Of a DNA stretch of 64,000 nucleotides, positions 8,505-18,076 are shown in pieces. Below the pieces are notes generated by a model. That model was not told where the DNA came from, searched no databases, and saw nothing but the letters and a program-made list of their open reading frames with translations. Position numbers and translations under genes: made by a program. The number at the start of each line of letters is the position of its first letter. Within the stretch, counting starts at the first letter, position 1. The stretch spans positions 1-64,000 of the forward strand of contig CAVVFN010000009.1 of the NCBI GenBank assembly GCA_963747515.1, read 5' to 3'. Source of the stretch: Mariniphaga sp963747515 (GTDB lineage: Bacteria > Bacteroidota > Bacteroidia > Bacteroidales > Prolixibacteraceae).

Positions 8505-8978
8505 ATGTTACCAGTTGAAATTTATAACAAGTTGAAGAATGATTTTGGTGATGCGATCATTGAGTTCAATGAATCACCCAATTCAGATCCCTTCATCCTT
8601 ATCGGGGCTGACCGGCTTTTCGATATTTGTCATACCCTCAGGGATGACGATGAATTCCAGTTCGATTACCTGATGAGTCTTTCGGGAACCGATCAGGGCG
8701 AAAACCTGGGCGTTGTTTATCACCTCTATTCCATGACTCATAAGCATAAGCTGGTTGTGAAAGTTGAGGTTCCCAAAAAGAACCCGTCGGTGCCGTCTGT
8801 CGAAAGATTGTGGCGATCGGCCGACTGGCATGAGCGGGAAGCTTACGACCTGATCGGAGTCAGGTTTGAAGGTCACCACAATCTGATCAGAATCCTGTTG
8901 CCCTATGATTGGGAAGGTCACCCACTGCAGAAGGATTATTTGGCGCCTGAGATCTATAAAGGAATGAAAGTATCCTAA
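8505..8978 (+). CDS. nuoC: NADH-quinone oxidoreductase subunit C
   Basis: 157 residues, the 30-kDa subunit of the peripheral arm. The family signature is present near the C-terminus: LWRSADWHEREAYDLIGVRF, then HPLQKDY. It is encoded separately from nuoD rather than as the fused NuoCD of enterobacteria. The N-terminal half has the expected beta-rich fold, with YLMSLSGTDQGENLGVVYHL. ATG 8505 is 34 bp after nuoB. Confidence 0.95.
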   Translation: MLPVEIYNKLKNDFGDAIIEFNESPNSDPFILIGADRLFDICHTLRDDDEFQFDYLMSLSGTDQGENLGVVYHLYSMTHKHKLVVKVEVPKKNPSVPSVERLWRSADWHEREAYDLIGVRFEGHHNLIRILLPYDWEGHPLQKDYLAPEIYKGMKVS

Positions 8979-8991
8979 TTCAGACAGCACC

Positions 8992-10143
8992 ATGAGCGAG
9001 ATAAAAAGATATGATCTGGAATACAGCCAGCTTGATTCCGACAGGATGCGGATCAATGTGGGACCGCAGCATCCCTCTACACACGGGGTGCTCAGGCTTG
9101 AAGTGGAGGTTGACGGGGAGATTGTGACCGAAGTGGTGCCTCACCTGGGATACCTGCACCGCAGTTTTGAAAAGCATTGTGAAAAGATGACCTTTCCGCA
9201 GATCATTCCCTACATCGACCGGATGGACTATATTTCGGCCATGAACAATGAGTGGCCTTATGTTATGGCTCTTGAAAAAATGCTCGACATCAAGGTCCCC
9301 GACAAGGTGGAATTTCTGAGGGTGATTGTGGCTGAACTCAACCGTCTGGCCAATCACCAGATTGCCATCGCCACCTTTGGGATGGATGCCGGGGCGTTTA
9401 CTCCGTTCCTCTATTATTTCCGCGACAGGGAAAGCATCATCTGGATTCTGGAACGACTTTCGGGAGCCCGGCTGCTTTACAACTATTTCCGCGTGGGTGG
9501 CATGGCCGCCGACATCTATCCGGGTTTCAAGGACGAATGCCGGCAGGTGCTCAAACAAGTGCGGAAAACAAATAAGGAGATCATGGATCTGCTGATCCAC
9601 AACAACATTTTCATTAAACGTTCTGCCAACGTTGGGATTCTGACCTCCGAGGTGGCCATCAGTTTTGCTTGCAGCGGTCCGGTATTACGCGGATCGGGCG
9701 TGAAATTTGACCTTCGAAAAGATGAACCCTATTCCGTGTATGACAGACTAGATTTTGATGTCCCGGTAGGGGAGGGCGAAGTCGGCGTGATAGGCGACTG
9801 CTGGAACCGCAACATGGTCAGGATAAAAGAGATGGAGCAGTCGTGCCGGATCATCGAACAGGCGCTTGAGATGATGCCTGAAGAGGGCGACGTTACGGGC
9901 GGTGTACCAAGGAGGATCAAACCCCCGAAAGGTGAAATGTACATCCGCACCGAGAATCCCAAGGGTGAACTGGGATTCTACATCGTCACCAATGGTACCG
10001 GCAAGCCAGAGCGATTGAAAGCACGGGGACCGAGTTTCGTCAACCTCTCGGTCATTCCGGAAATTTCAAAAGGATATATGTTTGCCGACCTGATCCTGAT
10101 TCTGGGAAGTATTGATATTGTGCTGGGTGAGGTCGACCGATAA
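8992..10143 (+). CDS. nuoD: NADH-quinone oxidoreductase subunit D
   Basis: 383 residues, the 49-kDa subunit homologous to the large subunit of NiFe hydrogenases. It opens with the conserved quinone-site segment GPQHPSTHGVLRL and continues with HLGYLHRSFEKHCE and YIDRMDY. The C-terminus ends in the standard DLILILGSIDIVLGEVDR. Together with NuoB it forms the quinone-reducing module. nuoC ends 13 bp upstream. Confidence 0.97.
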   Translation: MSEIKRYDLEYSQLDSDRMRINVGPQHPSTHGVLRLEVEVDGEIVTEVVPHLGYLHRSFEKHCEKMTFPQIIPYIDRMDYISAMNNEWPYVMALEKMLDIKVPDKVEFLRVIVAELNRLANHQIAIATFGMDAGAFTPFLYYFRDRESIIWILERLSGARLLYNYFRVGGMAADIYPGFKDECRQVLKQVRKTNKEIMDLLIHNNIFIKRSANVGILTSEVAISFACSGPVLRGSGVKFDLRKDEPYSVYDRLDFDVPVGEGEVGVIGDCWNRNMVRIKEMEQSCRIIEQALEMMPEEGDVTGGVPRRIKPPKGEMYIRTENPKGELGFYIVTNGTGKPERLKARGPSFVNLSVIPEISKGYMFADLILILGSIDIVLGEVDR

Positions 10144-10173
10144 AACGAAACAAGAATATTCAAAGTATACGAA

Positions 10174-11232
10174 ATGGAGAGTACCAACTTTATATGGGAC
10201 CTGATGGGGAAAAACTTTTGGTCGACGCTTGCAGTGATTTCGCTGCCGCTGATCTTCGTTCTCATCTATGCCCTGGTTGCCATTCTGGCCGAGTTGAAGG
10301 TTTCGGCATGGATTCAGGAGCGTCTGGGCCCTATGCGTACCGGTCCCTGGGGTATCCTGCAGCCGATTGCCGAGGTGATCAAGCTGCTTCAGAAGGAAGA
10401 CATTACCCCCAGCGCGGCCAGTAAAATCCTTTTCAACCTGGCGCCCTATGTCATTTTTACTGGTGCCTATGCCGCCTTTGCGGTAATTCCCTTCAGCGAA
10501 GCCTATGCACCGGCCAACATCAACGTGGGCCTGTTCTACGTTTTCGCGGTGGGATCGTTCAGCGCCATCGGAATCGTGATGGGAGGCTGGGCTTCGAACA
10601 ACAAATATTCGCTGATGGGAGCCATGCGTTCGGTATCGCAGGTCATCAGCTATGAAATACCTGCCGCAGTAGCCGTATTGGCTGTAGTGGTGCTCGCTTC
10701 CTCCATGAACCTTATGGAAATCAGCAGGATGCAGGAAGGTGGCTTCTGGAACTGGTATATTTTCGGAGGCCCCGGTGGATGGACCAAGATCTTCATGATC
10801 CCGTTCACACTGATCCTGGCCATCATCTACTTTATATCCTCACTGGCCGAGACCAACCGCTTGCCCTTCGACATACCGGAAGGTGAATCGGAACTGGTTG
10901 CCGGTTTCCATACTGAGTACAGCGGGATGAAGTTTGCCATGTTTTTCTTTGCCGAATATGCCAATATGTTTGTGGTTTCAGCTGTGGTAGCCACCATCTT
11001 TCTGGGCGGATGGACATCACCATTCGGCTCCTTCCTGGCCGGTGCCGGTTGGGGTGCCTTTTGGTTTATCGTGAAATCGTTATTCGTGGTGTTCCTTCAG
11101 ATTTGGATTCGTTGGACACTGCCCCGCTTCAGGGTCGACCAGCTTATGTACATCGGTTGGAAAGTATTGCTGCCCATTTCGCTGGTATGCTTTGTTGCCA
11201 TCAGTTTTTTCTCATTGCTTAATCTGGGTTGA
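10174..11232 (+). CDS. nuoH: NADH-quinone oxidoreductase subunit H
   Basis: 352 residues with about eight membrane helices. Family blocks are present: ERLGPMRTGPWGILQPIAE near helix 1 and ETNRLPFDIPEGESELVAGFHTEYSG, the charged loop lining the quinone chamber. NuoH couples the peripheral arm to the proton-pumping arm. nuoG normally lies between nuoD and nuoH in many operons and is missing here, as are nuoE and nuoF. It overlaps the next reading frame by a few bases. Confidence 0.97.
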   Translation: MESTNFIWDLMGKNFWSTLAVISLPLIFVLIYALVAILAELKVSAWIQERLGPMRTGPWGILQPIAEVIKLLQKEDITPSAASKILFNLAPYVIFTGAYAAFAVIPFSEAYAPANINVGLFYVFAVGSFSAIGIVMGGWASNNKYSLMGAMRSVSQVISYEIPAAVAVLAVVVLASSMNLMEISRMQEGGFWNWYIFGGPGGWTKIFMIPFTLILAIIYFISSLAETNRLPFDIPEGESELVAGFHTEYSGMKFAMFFFAEYANMFVVSAVVATIFLGGWTSPFGSFLAGAGWGAFWFIVKSLFVVFLQIWIRWTLPRFRVDQLMYIGWKVLLPISLVCFVAISFFSLLNLG

Positions 11233-11816
11233 TTATGATCTCATATCTTAAAAATGTCTGGGCAGGTTTTTACACGGCGGTAAAGGGGATGATGATTACC
11301 TCCCGGCATATGTTTAAAAAATCGGTTACGATTCAATATCCCGACGAAAGGTTTAAAATGCCGGCTAATGCCCGCAACAGGCTCCAGCTCGACATATCGA
11401 GGTGTAATGCCTGTACCGCCTGTGCCATTGCCTGTCCGGTGAACTGCATCACGGTTGAAGGTGTGCGGGTCTCGCCCGAAGATCCGCACCAGGAAGTGCA
11501 TGCCGATGGAAAGCCCCGCAGGGTTTGGGTCACCCGTTATGAAATGGACCTGGCTAAATGCTGTTTTTGCGGCCTGTGCCAGGCTGCCTGTCCTTCGGAT
11601 GCCATTAAGCACACGCAGGATTTTGAATATTCGGCTTACGATAAAGAGCGTCTCTATTTCAAATACCAGATTCTGACACCCGAGCAGTCGGCCGAGAAAG
11701 TCAGGCTGCTGGACGAGTTTAAGAAAAAAGAAGCTGCAGCCAAGCTGGCCGCAGCCGAGGGAAAACCTATGCCACCCAAAAAAGCGGCTCCAAGGACAGA
11801 TGAAGCTGCAGAATAA
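11229..11816 (+). CDS. nuoI: NADH-quinone oxidoreductase subunit I
   Basis: Ferredoxin-like subunit with two CX2CX2CX3CP motifs (numbered from the TTG): C59/C62/C65/C69 and C111/C114/C117/C121, ligating clusters N6a and N6b. The frame opens at TTG 11229, overlapping nuoH; ATG 11235 is two codons further in and may be the true start. After the ferredoxin core there is a tail of about 55 residues rich in Lys, Ala and Glu with no counterpart in E. coli NuoI. Peripheral arm protein feeding electrons to NuoB. Confidence 0.95.
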   Translation: MIMISYLKNVWAGFYTAVKGMMITSRHMFKKSVTIQYPDERFKMPANARNRLQLDISRCNACTACAIACPVNCITVEGVRVSPEDPHQEVHADGKPRRVWVTRYEMDLAKCCFCGLCQAACPSDAIKHTQDFEYSAYDKERLYFKYQILTPEQSAEKVRLLDEFKKKEAAAKLAAAEGKPMPPKKAAPRTDEAAE

Positions 11817-11860
11817 ATATAAACAAAACCAGGTGTAAACCAACAGAAAAATACCGTTCA

Positions 11861-12361
11861 ATGGATTTAACAACACTCGCATTCTTTTTCTTTGCGGCCC
11901 TGACACTGGGATTCGGAGCTGTCGTTGTGCTGTCGAGAAACATTATGCATGCAGCATTTTCGCTTCTTTTCACCTTTTTCGGAGTGGCGGGTTTATATGT
12001 CTTGCTGCATGCCGACTTCCTGGCGATCACGCAGATCATGATTTATATCGGAGGTATTCTGGTACTGATCATTTTTGGGGTGATGCTCACCACCCGGATT
12101 TCAGGGGTGGATGTCAGATCGGGCTATACCGGAAAAATAAAGCTCGGACTTATCGGAGTACTTTCGGTTGTCCTGGCAGCCGTATTGGTGAAGATCTTCC
12201 TCTCTACCCAATGGTACATAGCCCCGGCTGCCGATGTGGATGCCACAGCCATCCTAATTGGAAATGCATTGCTTACGAAATACCTGCTGGCTTTTGAGGC
12301 TGCCTCCATTCTTTTGCTGGTGGCCATCATTGGGGCAGCTTTTATCGCACGAAAAAAATAA
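11861..12361 (+). CDS. nuoJ: NADH-quinone oxidoreductase subunit J
   Basis: 166 residues with five predicted membrane helices. The conserved third-helix region, ITQIMIYIGGILVLIIFGVML, is the pi-bulge helix of the family. NuoJ sits between NuoH and NuoK in the membrane arm. It follows nuoI by 44 bp and precedes nuoK by 8 bp. Confidence 0.95.
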   Translation: MDLTTLAFFFFAALTLGFGAVVVLSRNIMHAAFSLLFTFFGVAGLYVLLHADFLAITQIMIYIGGILVLIIFGVMLTTRISGVDVRSGYTGKIKLGLIGVLSVVLAAVLVKIFLSTQWYIAPAADVDATAILIGNALLTKYLLAFEAASILLLVAIIGAAFIARKK

Positions 12362-12369
12362 TATACCAT

Positions 12370-12678
12370 ATGGAGATCGGATTAAATCATTACCTCATTG
12401 TCAGTGGCATCCTGTTTTCGCTGGGAATTTTCGGTATCCTTTCGAGGAAACATGCCGTGATGGTGCTAATGGGACTGGAGTTGATACTGAATGCGGCCAA
12501 CATCAATTTTGTCTCATTTGCCCGGTACGGTGGGATGAACATCGACGGCCATGTTGCCGCCATTTTTGTGATCATCCTGGCTGCTGCCGAAGCCGCAGTC
12601 GCCCTGGCTATACTGCTGAATATCTATCAGCACTTCAAGCATGTGAACCTGGATGAGGTTGATAACCTGAAAGAGTAG
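12370..12678 (+). CDS. nuoK: NADH-quinone oxidoreductase subunit K
   Basis: 102 residues with three helices, the expected size. The conserved membrane glutamates used in proton translocation are present: one in MVLMGLELILNAANINFV and one in AAAEAAVALAILL. It is an MrpC-like subunit of the membrane arm, sharing the operon with its NuoJ and NuoL neighbours. Confidence 0.96.
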   Translation: MEIGLNHYLIVSGILFSLGIFGILSRKHAVMVLMGLELILNAANINFVSFARYGGMNIDGHVAAIFVIILAAAEAAVALAILLNIYQHFKHVNLDEVDNLKE

Positions 12679-12684
12679 GAATAA

Positions 12685-14871
12685 TTGATTGAAATTGAGA
12701 TTATGACGCAGGAAAATATACTTCTCTTAAGCCTTTCGGTTCTGCTTATTCCAATGGTCAGTTTTCTGATCAATGTTTTTTTTGGAAAGAAACTGGGAAG
12801 GATCAGCGGGTGGATTGGAACAACCATATTGGCTACTGACCTGGTTATTGCAGCTGTGATTGCCTATAGCAAACTGGTTATATACCCTGACATTCAGGTA
12901 ATCCAAACCAGGTTTGAATGGTTGAATTTAGGCAGTTCGTCGATCGAAGTCGGTTATGGCATCGATAACATAGCAGCCATCATGCTGATGGTTGTAACGG
13001 TGATCAGCTTCCTGGTACACCTCTTTTCAACCATATATATGGAAGGCGACCGGCGATTTCCGACCTTTTTTGCTTACCTTGGACTGTTCACCTTCTCGAT
13101 GATGGGAATCGTGATCGCCAACAACTTCCTGGTGATGTACATTTTCTGGGAATTGGTGGGGATCAGTTCATATCTGCTGATTGGCTTCTGGTATGAAAAG
13201 AATTCGGCATCCAATGCGGGTAAAAAGGCATTCATCACCAACAGGATTGGTGACCTTGGATTCTTTGCAGGTATTATGATTCTGTTCATGACCTACGGCT
13301 CGTTCATGTTCGAAGACATATTTGCCGGGATTTCCTCAGGCAAGCTGCCGTTCGACAATCCGACCATGCTGACAGTTGCAGGAATCTGTATTTTCATGGG
13401 AGCCATGGGAAAATCGGCCCAGTGGCCGCTCCACGTCTGGCTTCCCGATGCCATGGAAGGTCCGACACCCGTATCGGCACTGATCCATGCAGCAACCATG
13501 GTTGCTGCAGGTGTTTACCTTATAGCCAAGGTATTCGTTATGTTCACGGCTGATGCCCTGACCTTCATCGCGATCATCGGGACAATCACTGCCTTTATGA
13601 CGGCCACCATTGCGATCACGCAGACCGACTTCAAAAAAGTGCTGGCATACTCGACGGTAAGTCAGCTGGGCTATATGGTGATGTCGCTGGGAACCGGTGG
13701 CTATACCAACGGATTTTTCCACCTGGTCACCCATGCCTGGTTCAAGGCAGCCCTGTTCCTTGCAGCAGGTTCGGTGATTCACGCCATGCATCATGCCATG
13801 CACCACCTGCATGACCACCACAGCGATCCACAGGATATCAACAATATGGGCGGACTCAGGAAGAAAATGCCCTGGACTTACTTTACCTTTCTGTTTGTGA
13901 CTCTGGCTCTCGCCGGCATTCCATTTACCTCGGGATTCCTCAGCAAGGATGGGATACTGGCCAATACACTGGCCTGGGCAAATCTCACCGGAGGATGGCA
14001 CTGGATTGTCCCTGTACTGGGCTTCTCTGCCGCCGGTATGACTGCCTTTTACATGTTCAGACTTACCATTATTGCCTTCCATGGCAAGCCCAAAACAGAA
14101 ATTGCCCACCACGTCAAAGAAAACCAGCTCCCCATAGTATTGCCCCTGGTGGTGCTTTCGGTACTGACCATCTGGTTCTTCTATTCCCCCAATCCTATCG
14201 AAGCAACGGAAGGCTGGTTCCACCAACGGGTGGTATCTCCCGAAACTGCTGTTCCTGCAGCTTACCAATGGGATTTCCTTTTGCCGGAGGGAGGAGCCCA
14301 CGCGCATACCTTGCATGCCGATGCAGGTCATGCCGTTGTCGCTTCACAAAATGCGGAGGTAGCTGCAGGGGAACCTGCGGGCATTCATTTCCGGAACAAA
14401 TTACAGGAAGAGGTGCACCACTTCCATTATATAGCCATGATTCTTTCCCTGTTGATCGCAGGTTCGGGAATCGCACTGGCCTTCCTGATTTACCAGTACA
14501 AGGTGATCAGCGCCGAAAAGCTGGAAGCGAAGTTCCGCAGACTGCACACCTTCTCACTCAATAAATGGTATTTCGACGAATTATACGAGAAGACCGTAAT
14601 CGGGTACACATTGCTGACCTCGAAAGGACTCGCATTATTCGACAATTATATAATCGACGGGATTGTCAACCTTTTTGCTGCCATCAACCGAATTGCCGGT
14701 CAAGCCATCGGAATTTTCGACAACGTTGTGATCGACGGTGCCGTGAACCTGTTAGCCAACCTGACCGGATATACAGGCATCATGCTGAGGAAACTGCAGA
14801 CCGGTCGCGTACAGTCGTACGTGATGTTTGCACTTTTAGGGTTGCTCATCCTCTTTTTTGTTTTCATTTAA
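12685..14871 (+). CDS. nuoL: NADH-quinone oxidoreductase subunit L
   Basis: Up to 728 residues; ATG 12703 (MTQENILLLS) is more likely than the TTG at 12685 that opens the frame. It is the large MrpA-like antiporter subunit, carrying WELVGISSYLLIGFW, WPLHVWLPDAMEGPTPVSALIHAATMV and the Lys of the broken helix. A His-rich loop (HAMHHAMHHLHDHH) follows the LAAGSVIHA motif, as is common. The C-terminal part contains the long lateral helix and an Ala/His-rich periplasmic insert near residues 535-570. Confidence 0.95.
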   Translation: MIEIEIMTQENILLLSLSVLLIPMVSFLINVFFGKKLGRISGWIGTTILATDLVIAAVIAYSKLVIYPDIQVIQTRFEWLNLGSSSIEVGYGIDNIAAIMLMVVTVISFLVHLFSTIYMEGDRRFPTFFAYLGLFTFSMMGIVIANNFLVMYIFWELVGISSYLLIGFWYEKNSASNAGKKAFITNRIGDLGFFAGIMILFMTYGSFMFEDIFAGISSGKLPFDNPTMLTVAGICIFMGAMGKSAQWPLHVWLPDAMEGPTPVSALIHAATMVAAGVYLIAKVFVMFTADALTFIAIIGTITAFMTATIAITQTDFKKVLAYSTVSQLGYMVMSLGTGGYTNGFFHLVTHAWFKAALFLAAGSVIHAMHHAMHHLHDHHSDPQDINNMGGLRKKMPWTYFTFLFVTLALAGIPFTSGFLSKDGILANTLAWANLTGGWHWIVPVLGFSAAGMTAFYMFRLTIIAFHGKPKTEIAHHVKENQLPIVLPLVVLSVLTIWFFYSPNPIEATEGWFHQRVVSPETAVPAAYQWDFLLPEGGAHAHTLHADAGHAVVASQNAEVAAGEPAGIHFRNKLQEEVHHFHYIAMILSLLIAGSGIALAFLIYQYKVISAEKLEAKFRRLHTFSLNKWYFDELYEKTVIGYTLLTSKGLALFDNYIIDGIVNLFAAINRIAGQAIGIFDNVVIDGAVNLLANLTGYTGIMLRKLQTGRVQSYVMFALLGLLILFFVFI

Positions 14872-14901
14872 CCAGAAATTGAACCTTTTATAAATAAAAA
14901 T

Positions 14902-16518
14902 ATGAATTGGATAATGGACTTTCCGATTTTAACCTGGATCACATTTTTACCCCTGGTGGGGATATTAATCGTGTTTTTGATACCTTCGGGGAAAGATGAA
15001 AGAGGACAGGAATTTTCGAAAAAGATGATTCGCTGGACCGCAGTGGGGGTTACTTTTCTGCAGCTGGTGCTGGCAGTTATGATTTACATGAGTTTCAATA
15101 CCGGCCAGAAGGGCGTCAATGATGTGAGTTCCTTCCAGTTCGTGGAAAAGGTTACCTGGATCCATGCACAACTGCCCATGATCAATGACATCACAATCGA
15201 ATATTTCCTGGGACTTGACGGGATAAGCGTTCCCATGATCCTGCTCACAGCCATCATCAGCTTTGTGGCAGTATTTCCATCCTTCGGCATCAACAAGGCC
15301 GTTAAGGGGTATTTTGCCATGTACCTGCTGCTCGACCTGGGCATGATGGGAGTTTTCGTGGCACTTGACTTCTTCCTGTTCTACGTATTCTGGGAGCTGA
15401 TGCTGTTGCCGATGTACTTCCTGATCGGTATCTGGGGAGGTCCGCGGAAAGAGTATGCTGCCATCAAGTTCTTTCTCTATACCCTCGCAGGCAGCGTGTT
15501 TATGTTGCTGGTGATGATCGGCCTGTATCACAGTACCGGTACATTCAATATCCTTGAAATGATGAATCCGGATAATTTTAACCCCAACTCTATATTTGGC
15601 GGAACAGCCTCAACCATGCGATACATTGCCTTTATGGCGCTGTTTATCGGTTTTGCCATCAAGGTACCGGTTTTCCCGTTCCATACATGGCTTCCCGATG
15701 CACACGTGGAGGCCCCAACACCCATCTCGGTCATCCTGGCCGGTGTATTGCTGAAGATGGGTGCCTACGGTATGATGAGAATTGCTTTCCCCATCTTCCC
15801 CGACGCATTCGCCTACTTCCAGAACCTGATTGCCTGGATAGGTATGATAAGTATTGTTTATGGAGCCTATTGTGCTTTGGGACAGCATAAGGTTGGACAG
15901 CGCGACTTCAAGAAACTGATCGCCTACTCATCGGTGAGTCATATGGGGCTTGTAATACTGGGATTGGCATCTATGCGTCCGGAAAGTGTTACCGGGGCGA
16001 TCTTCCAGATGTTCAACCATGGGATTATCACAGCCATGCTCTTCATGATCGTTGGAGTGATATACGACCGTGCCCATACCAGGGGATTGGACGATTTTGG
16101 CGGACTCGCACTCAAAATGCCGGTATACAGCGGAATTATGGCAGTGGCATTCTTTGCGGCCATTGGTCTTCCTGGCCTCAGCGGATTTATTTCCGAAATT
16201 CTGGTTTTCCTTGGCTCCTTCAAGTCCTATCCGGTGCTGACCGTTATTTCGGGACTCAGTATTGTTTTGGGTGCTGCCTATATGTTATGGGCCCTCCAGA
16301 AGATCTTCTTCGGCACATTGCCTGAGAAATGGCAGGGACCATGGGATCCTACCGGCAAGAAATATAAAGGCGATGATGTCAATGCCCTCGAGCTGACCGC
16401 CCTTCTTCCACTGGCAGCCATCGTGATTATCCTGGGTGTGTACCCCACACCGATACTCAAACTGATGACTACCTCGGTTACGGAATTTGTCGCGTTGATT
16501 CAGCCCTTTATTCAATGA
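14902..16518 (+). CDS. nuoM: NADH-quinone oxidoreductase subunit M
   Basis: 538 residues with about 14 membrane helices, an antiporter-like proton channel. Landmarks are FYVFWELMLLPMYFLIGIWGG with the essential Glu, KVPVFPFHTWLPDAHVEAPTPISVILAGVLLKMG, and AYSSVSHMGLVILG. ATG 14902 follows nuoL by 30 bp. Length is slightly above the usual 500 residues. Confidence 0.96.
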   Translation: MNWIMDFPILTWITFLPLVGILIVFLIPSGKDERGQEFSKKMIRWTAVGVTFLQLVLAVMIYMSFNTGQKGVNDVSSFQFVEKVTWIHAQLPMINDITIEYFLGLDGISVPMILLTAIISFVAVFPSFGINKAVKGYFAMYLLLDLGMMGVFVALDFFLFYVFWELMLLPMYFLIGIWGGPRKEYAAIKFFLYTLAGSVFMLLVMIGLYHSTGTFNILEMMNPDNFNPNSIFGGTASTMRYIAFMALFIGFAIKVPVFPFHTWLPDAHVEAPTPISVILAGVLLKMGAYGMMRIAFPIFPDAFAYFQNLIAWIGMISIVYGAYCALGQHKVGQRDFKKLIAYSSVSHMGLVILGLASMRPESVTGAIFQMFNHGIITAMLFMIVGVIYDRAHTRGLDDFGGLALKMPVYSGIMAVAFFAAIGLPGLSGFISEILVFLGSFKSYPVLTVISGLSIVLGAAYMLWALQKIFFGTLPEKWQGPWDPTGKKYKGDDVNALELTALLPLAAIVIILGVYPTPILKLMTTSVTEFVALIQPFIQ

Positions 16519-16567
16519 TGTCCGGTTTGGCACTCTTTGAAATATATAATTAAAATTCGAAATCCAC

Positions 16568-18076
16568 ATGATCGATATAACGAGCTTTACCACCGACCTG
16601 CAGAACAGTTTACAGCTGTTTCTGCCTGAAACAACCCTGGTCGTAACCTTTTTGGCAGCCTTATTTGCTGATTTGCTGGTACGCAGAAAAAAGCATATTG
16701 CAGGATATGTCGCACTGGCCGGATTTGCCCTAACGGCATTTTTCATGGCTCAGGAGACAGGCATTGGGAAATCCGCATTCTCGGGACTGTTCGTGGTCGA
16801 TTCTTTTGGCCAGTTTATCCGGTTTGTGATCCTGATCAGTTCGATGCTTGTGGTCATTTTTTCCTTTTTCTCCGACGAAATCCATCACAGCTATACCAGG
16901 TTGGGAGAATACTACATGCTGATCACAGGTATGGTTTTCGGGATGTTCCTGCTGACAGGCTCCTCAAACCTGATCCTGATCTATCTGGCCATTGAAACCA
17001 TGAGTATCAGCTCATATATCCTGACCGGATATATCAGGGAAGCCAAAAGGGCCACTGAAGCATCGCTTAAATATATCATTTTTGGTGCGGTATCTTCGGG
17101 TGTAATGATTTATGGCATATCCATGTTGTTTGGCCTGACCGGCACACTGAGTCTGGCCGAGATCAACAGGGTCATTGCGGGAGGAGACGTAAATACCGCT
17201 CCCCTGCTGATTTCGGGATTGATGATCCTTTCCGGGTTTGCCTACAAGATCTCTGTCGTGCCATTCCATTTCTGGACACCTGATGTTTACGAAGGAGCTC
17301 CCGTGACCATCACTGCATTGCTGTCGGTGGCTTCCAAAGCAGCCGGTTTTGGGGTGTTGATTCGTTTCTTCAGGGTGGTCTTCACCTCCGGTGATATCCC
17401 GGGTACCGGCGACTGGGCACTGGTGGGTTCGATCGACTGGCACATGGTGCTTGCCGTGCTTGCCGTCCTGACCATGTCCATCGGTAACCTTGTGGCATTA
17501 TGGCAGACCAACATCAAACGAATGCTTGCCTATTCCAGTATAGCCCATGCCGGCTACCTGCTGATGGCAGTGGCCATGCTTAACGATACGGGGGTATCTT
17601 CGGTGCTGATCTACTTCTTCATATATATGCTGATGAACCTGGGGGCCTTCCTGATAGTGCAGGTAATGGCCGACAAAGCCGGGACTGAAAATATTGATGA
17701 CTATAACGGACTGGGATACCGAAATCCCATGATTGGCGTGGCACTTACCGTATTGCTGATCTCTCTGACGGGATTGCCTCCAACCGCCGGATTCATCGGG
17801 AAACTCTATGTGTTTACTGCCGTGGTGAATGCGGGCTGGCTGTGGCTTGCCGCCATCGGGGTTATCAACAGTGTGATATCACTGTACTACTATGCAAAAG
17901 TGGTCCGCAACATGTACCTGCGTGACATAGAGAGCAAAAAGTCCAGATTATCTGTTTCCCCGGTAATCATGGGACTGATTTTCGCGCTGGCTGCCCTGAC
18001 TCTCGTTTTCGGGCTCTGGTTCAGTCCGATAATCAACTGGGCTAACGCATCGGTGCACATTCTTTCGGGATTCTGA
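16568..18076 (+). CDS. nuoN: NADH-quinone oxidoreductase subunit N
   Basis: 502 residues with about 14 helices, the third antiporter-like subunit. Blocks seen: IYLAIETMSISSYILTGY, YKISVVPFHFWTPDVYEGAP and AYSSIAHAGYLLMA, plus GLPPTAGFIGK. It ends the operon. The downstream copy of the flanking direct repeat begins four bases after the stop codon, and no hairpin terminator is visible. Confidence 0.96.
   Translation: MIDITSFTTDLQNSLQLFLPETTLVVTFLAALFADLLVRRKKHIAGYVALAGFALTAFFMAQETGIGKSAFSGLFVVDSFGQFIRFVILISSMLVVIFSFFSDEIHHSYTRLGEYYMLITGMVFGMFLLTGSSNLILIYLAIETMSISSYILTGYIREAKRATEASLKYIIFGAVSSGVMIYGISMLFGLTGTLSLAEINRVIAGGDVNTAPLLISGLMILSGFAYKISVVPFHFWTPDVYEGAPVTITALLSVASKAAGFGVLIRFFRVVFTSGDIPGTGDWALVGSIDWHMVLAVLAVLTMSIGNLVALWQTNIKRMLAYSSIAHAGYLLMAVAMLNDTGVSSVLIYFFIYMLMNLGAFLIVQVMADKAGTENIDDYNGLGYRNPMIGVALTVLLISLTGLPPTAGFIGKLYVFTAVVNAGWLWLAAIGVINSVISLYYYAKVVRNMYLRDIESKKSRLSVSPVIMGLIFALAALTLVFGLWFSPIINWANASVHILSGF

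Noticed and set aside
13336..14331. 331-codon minus-strand frame
   Set aside because: Antisense shadow of nuoL, which carries the full set of antiporter motifs.
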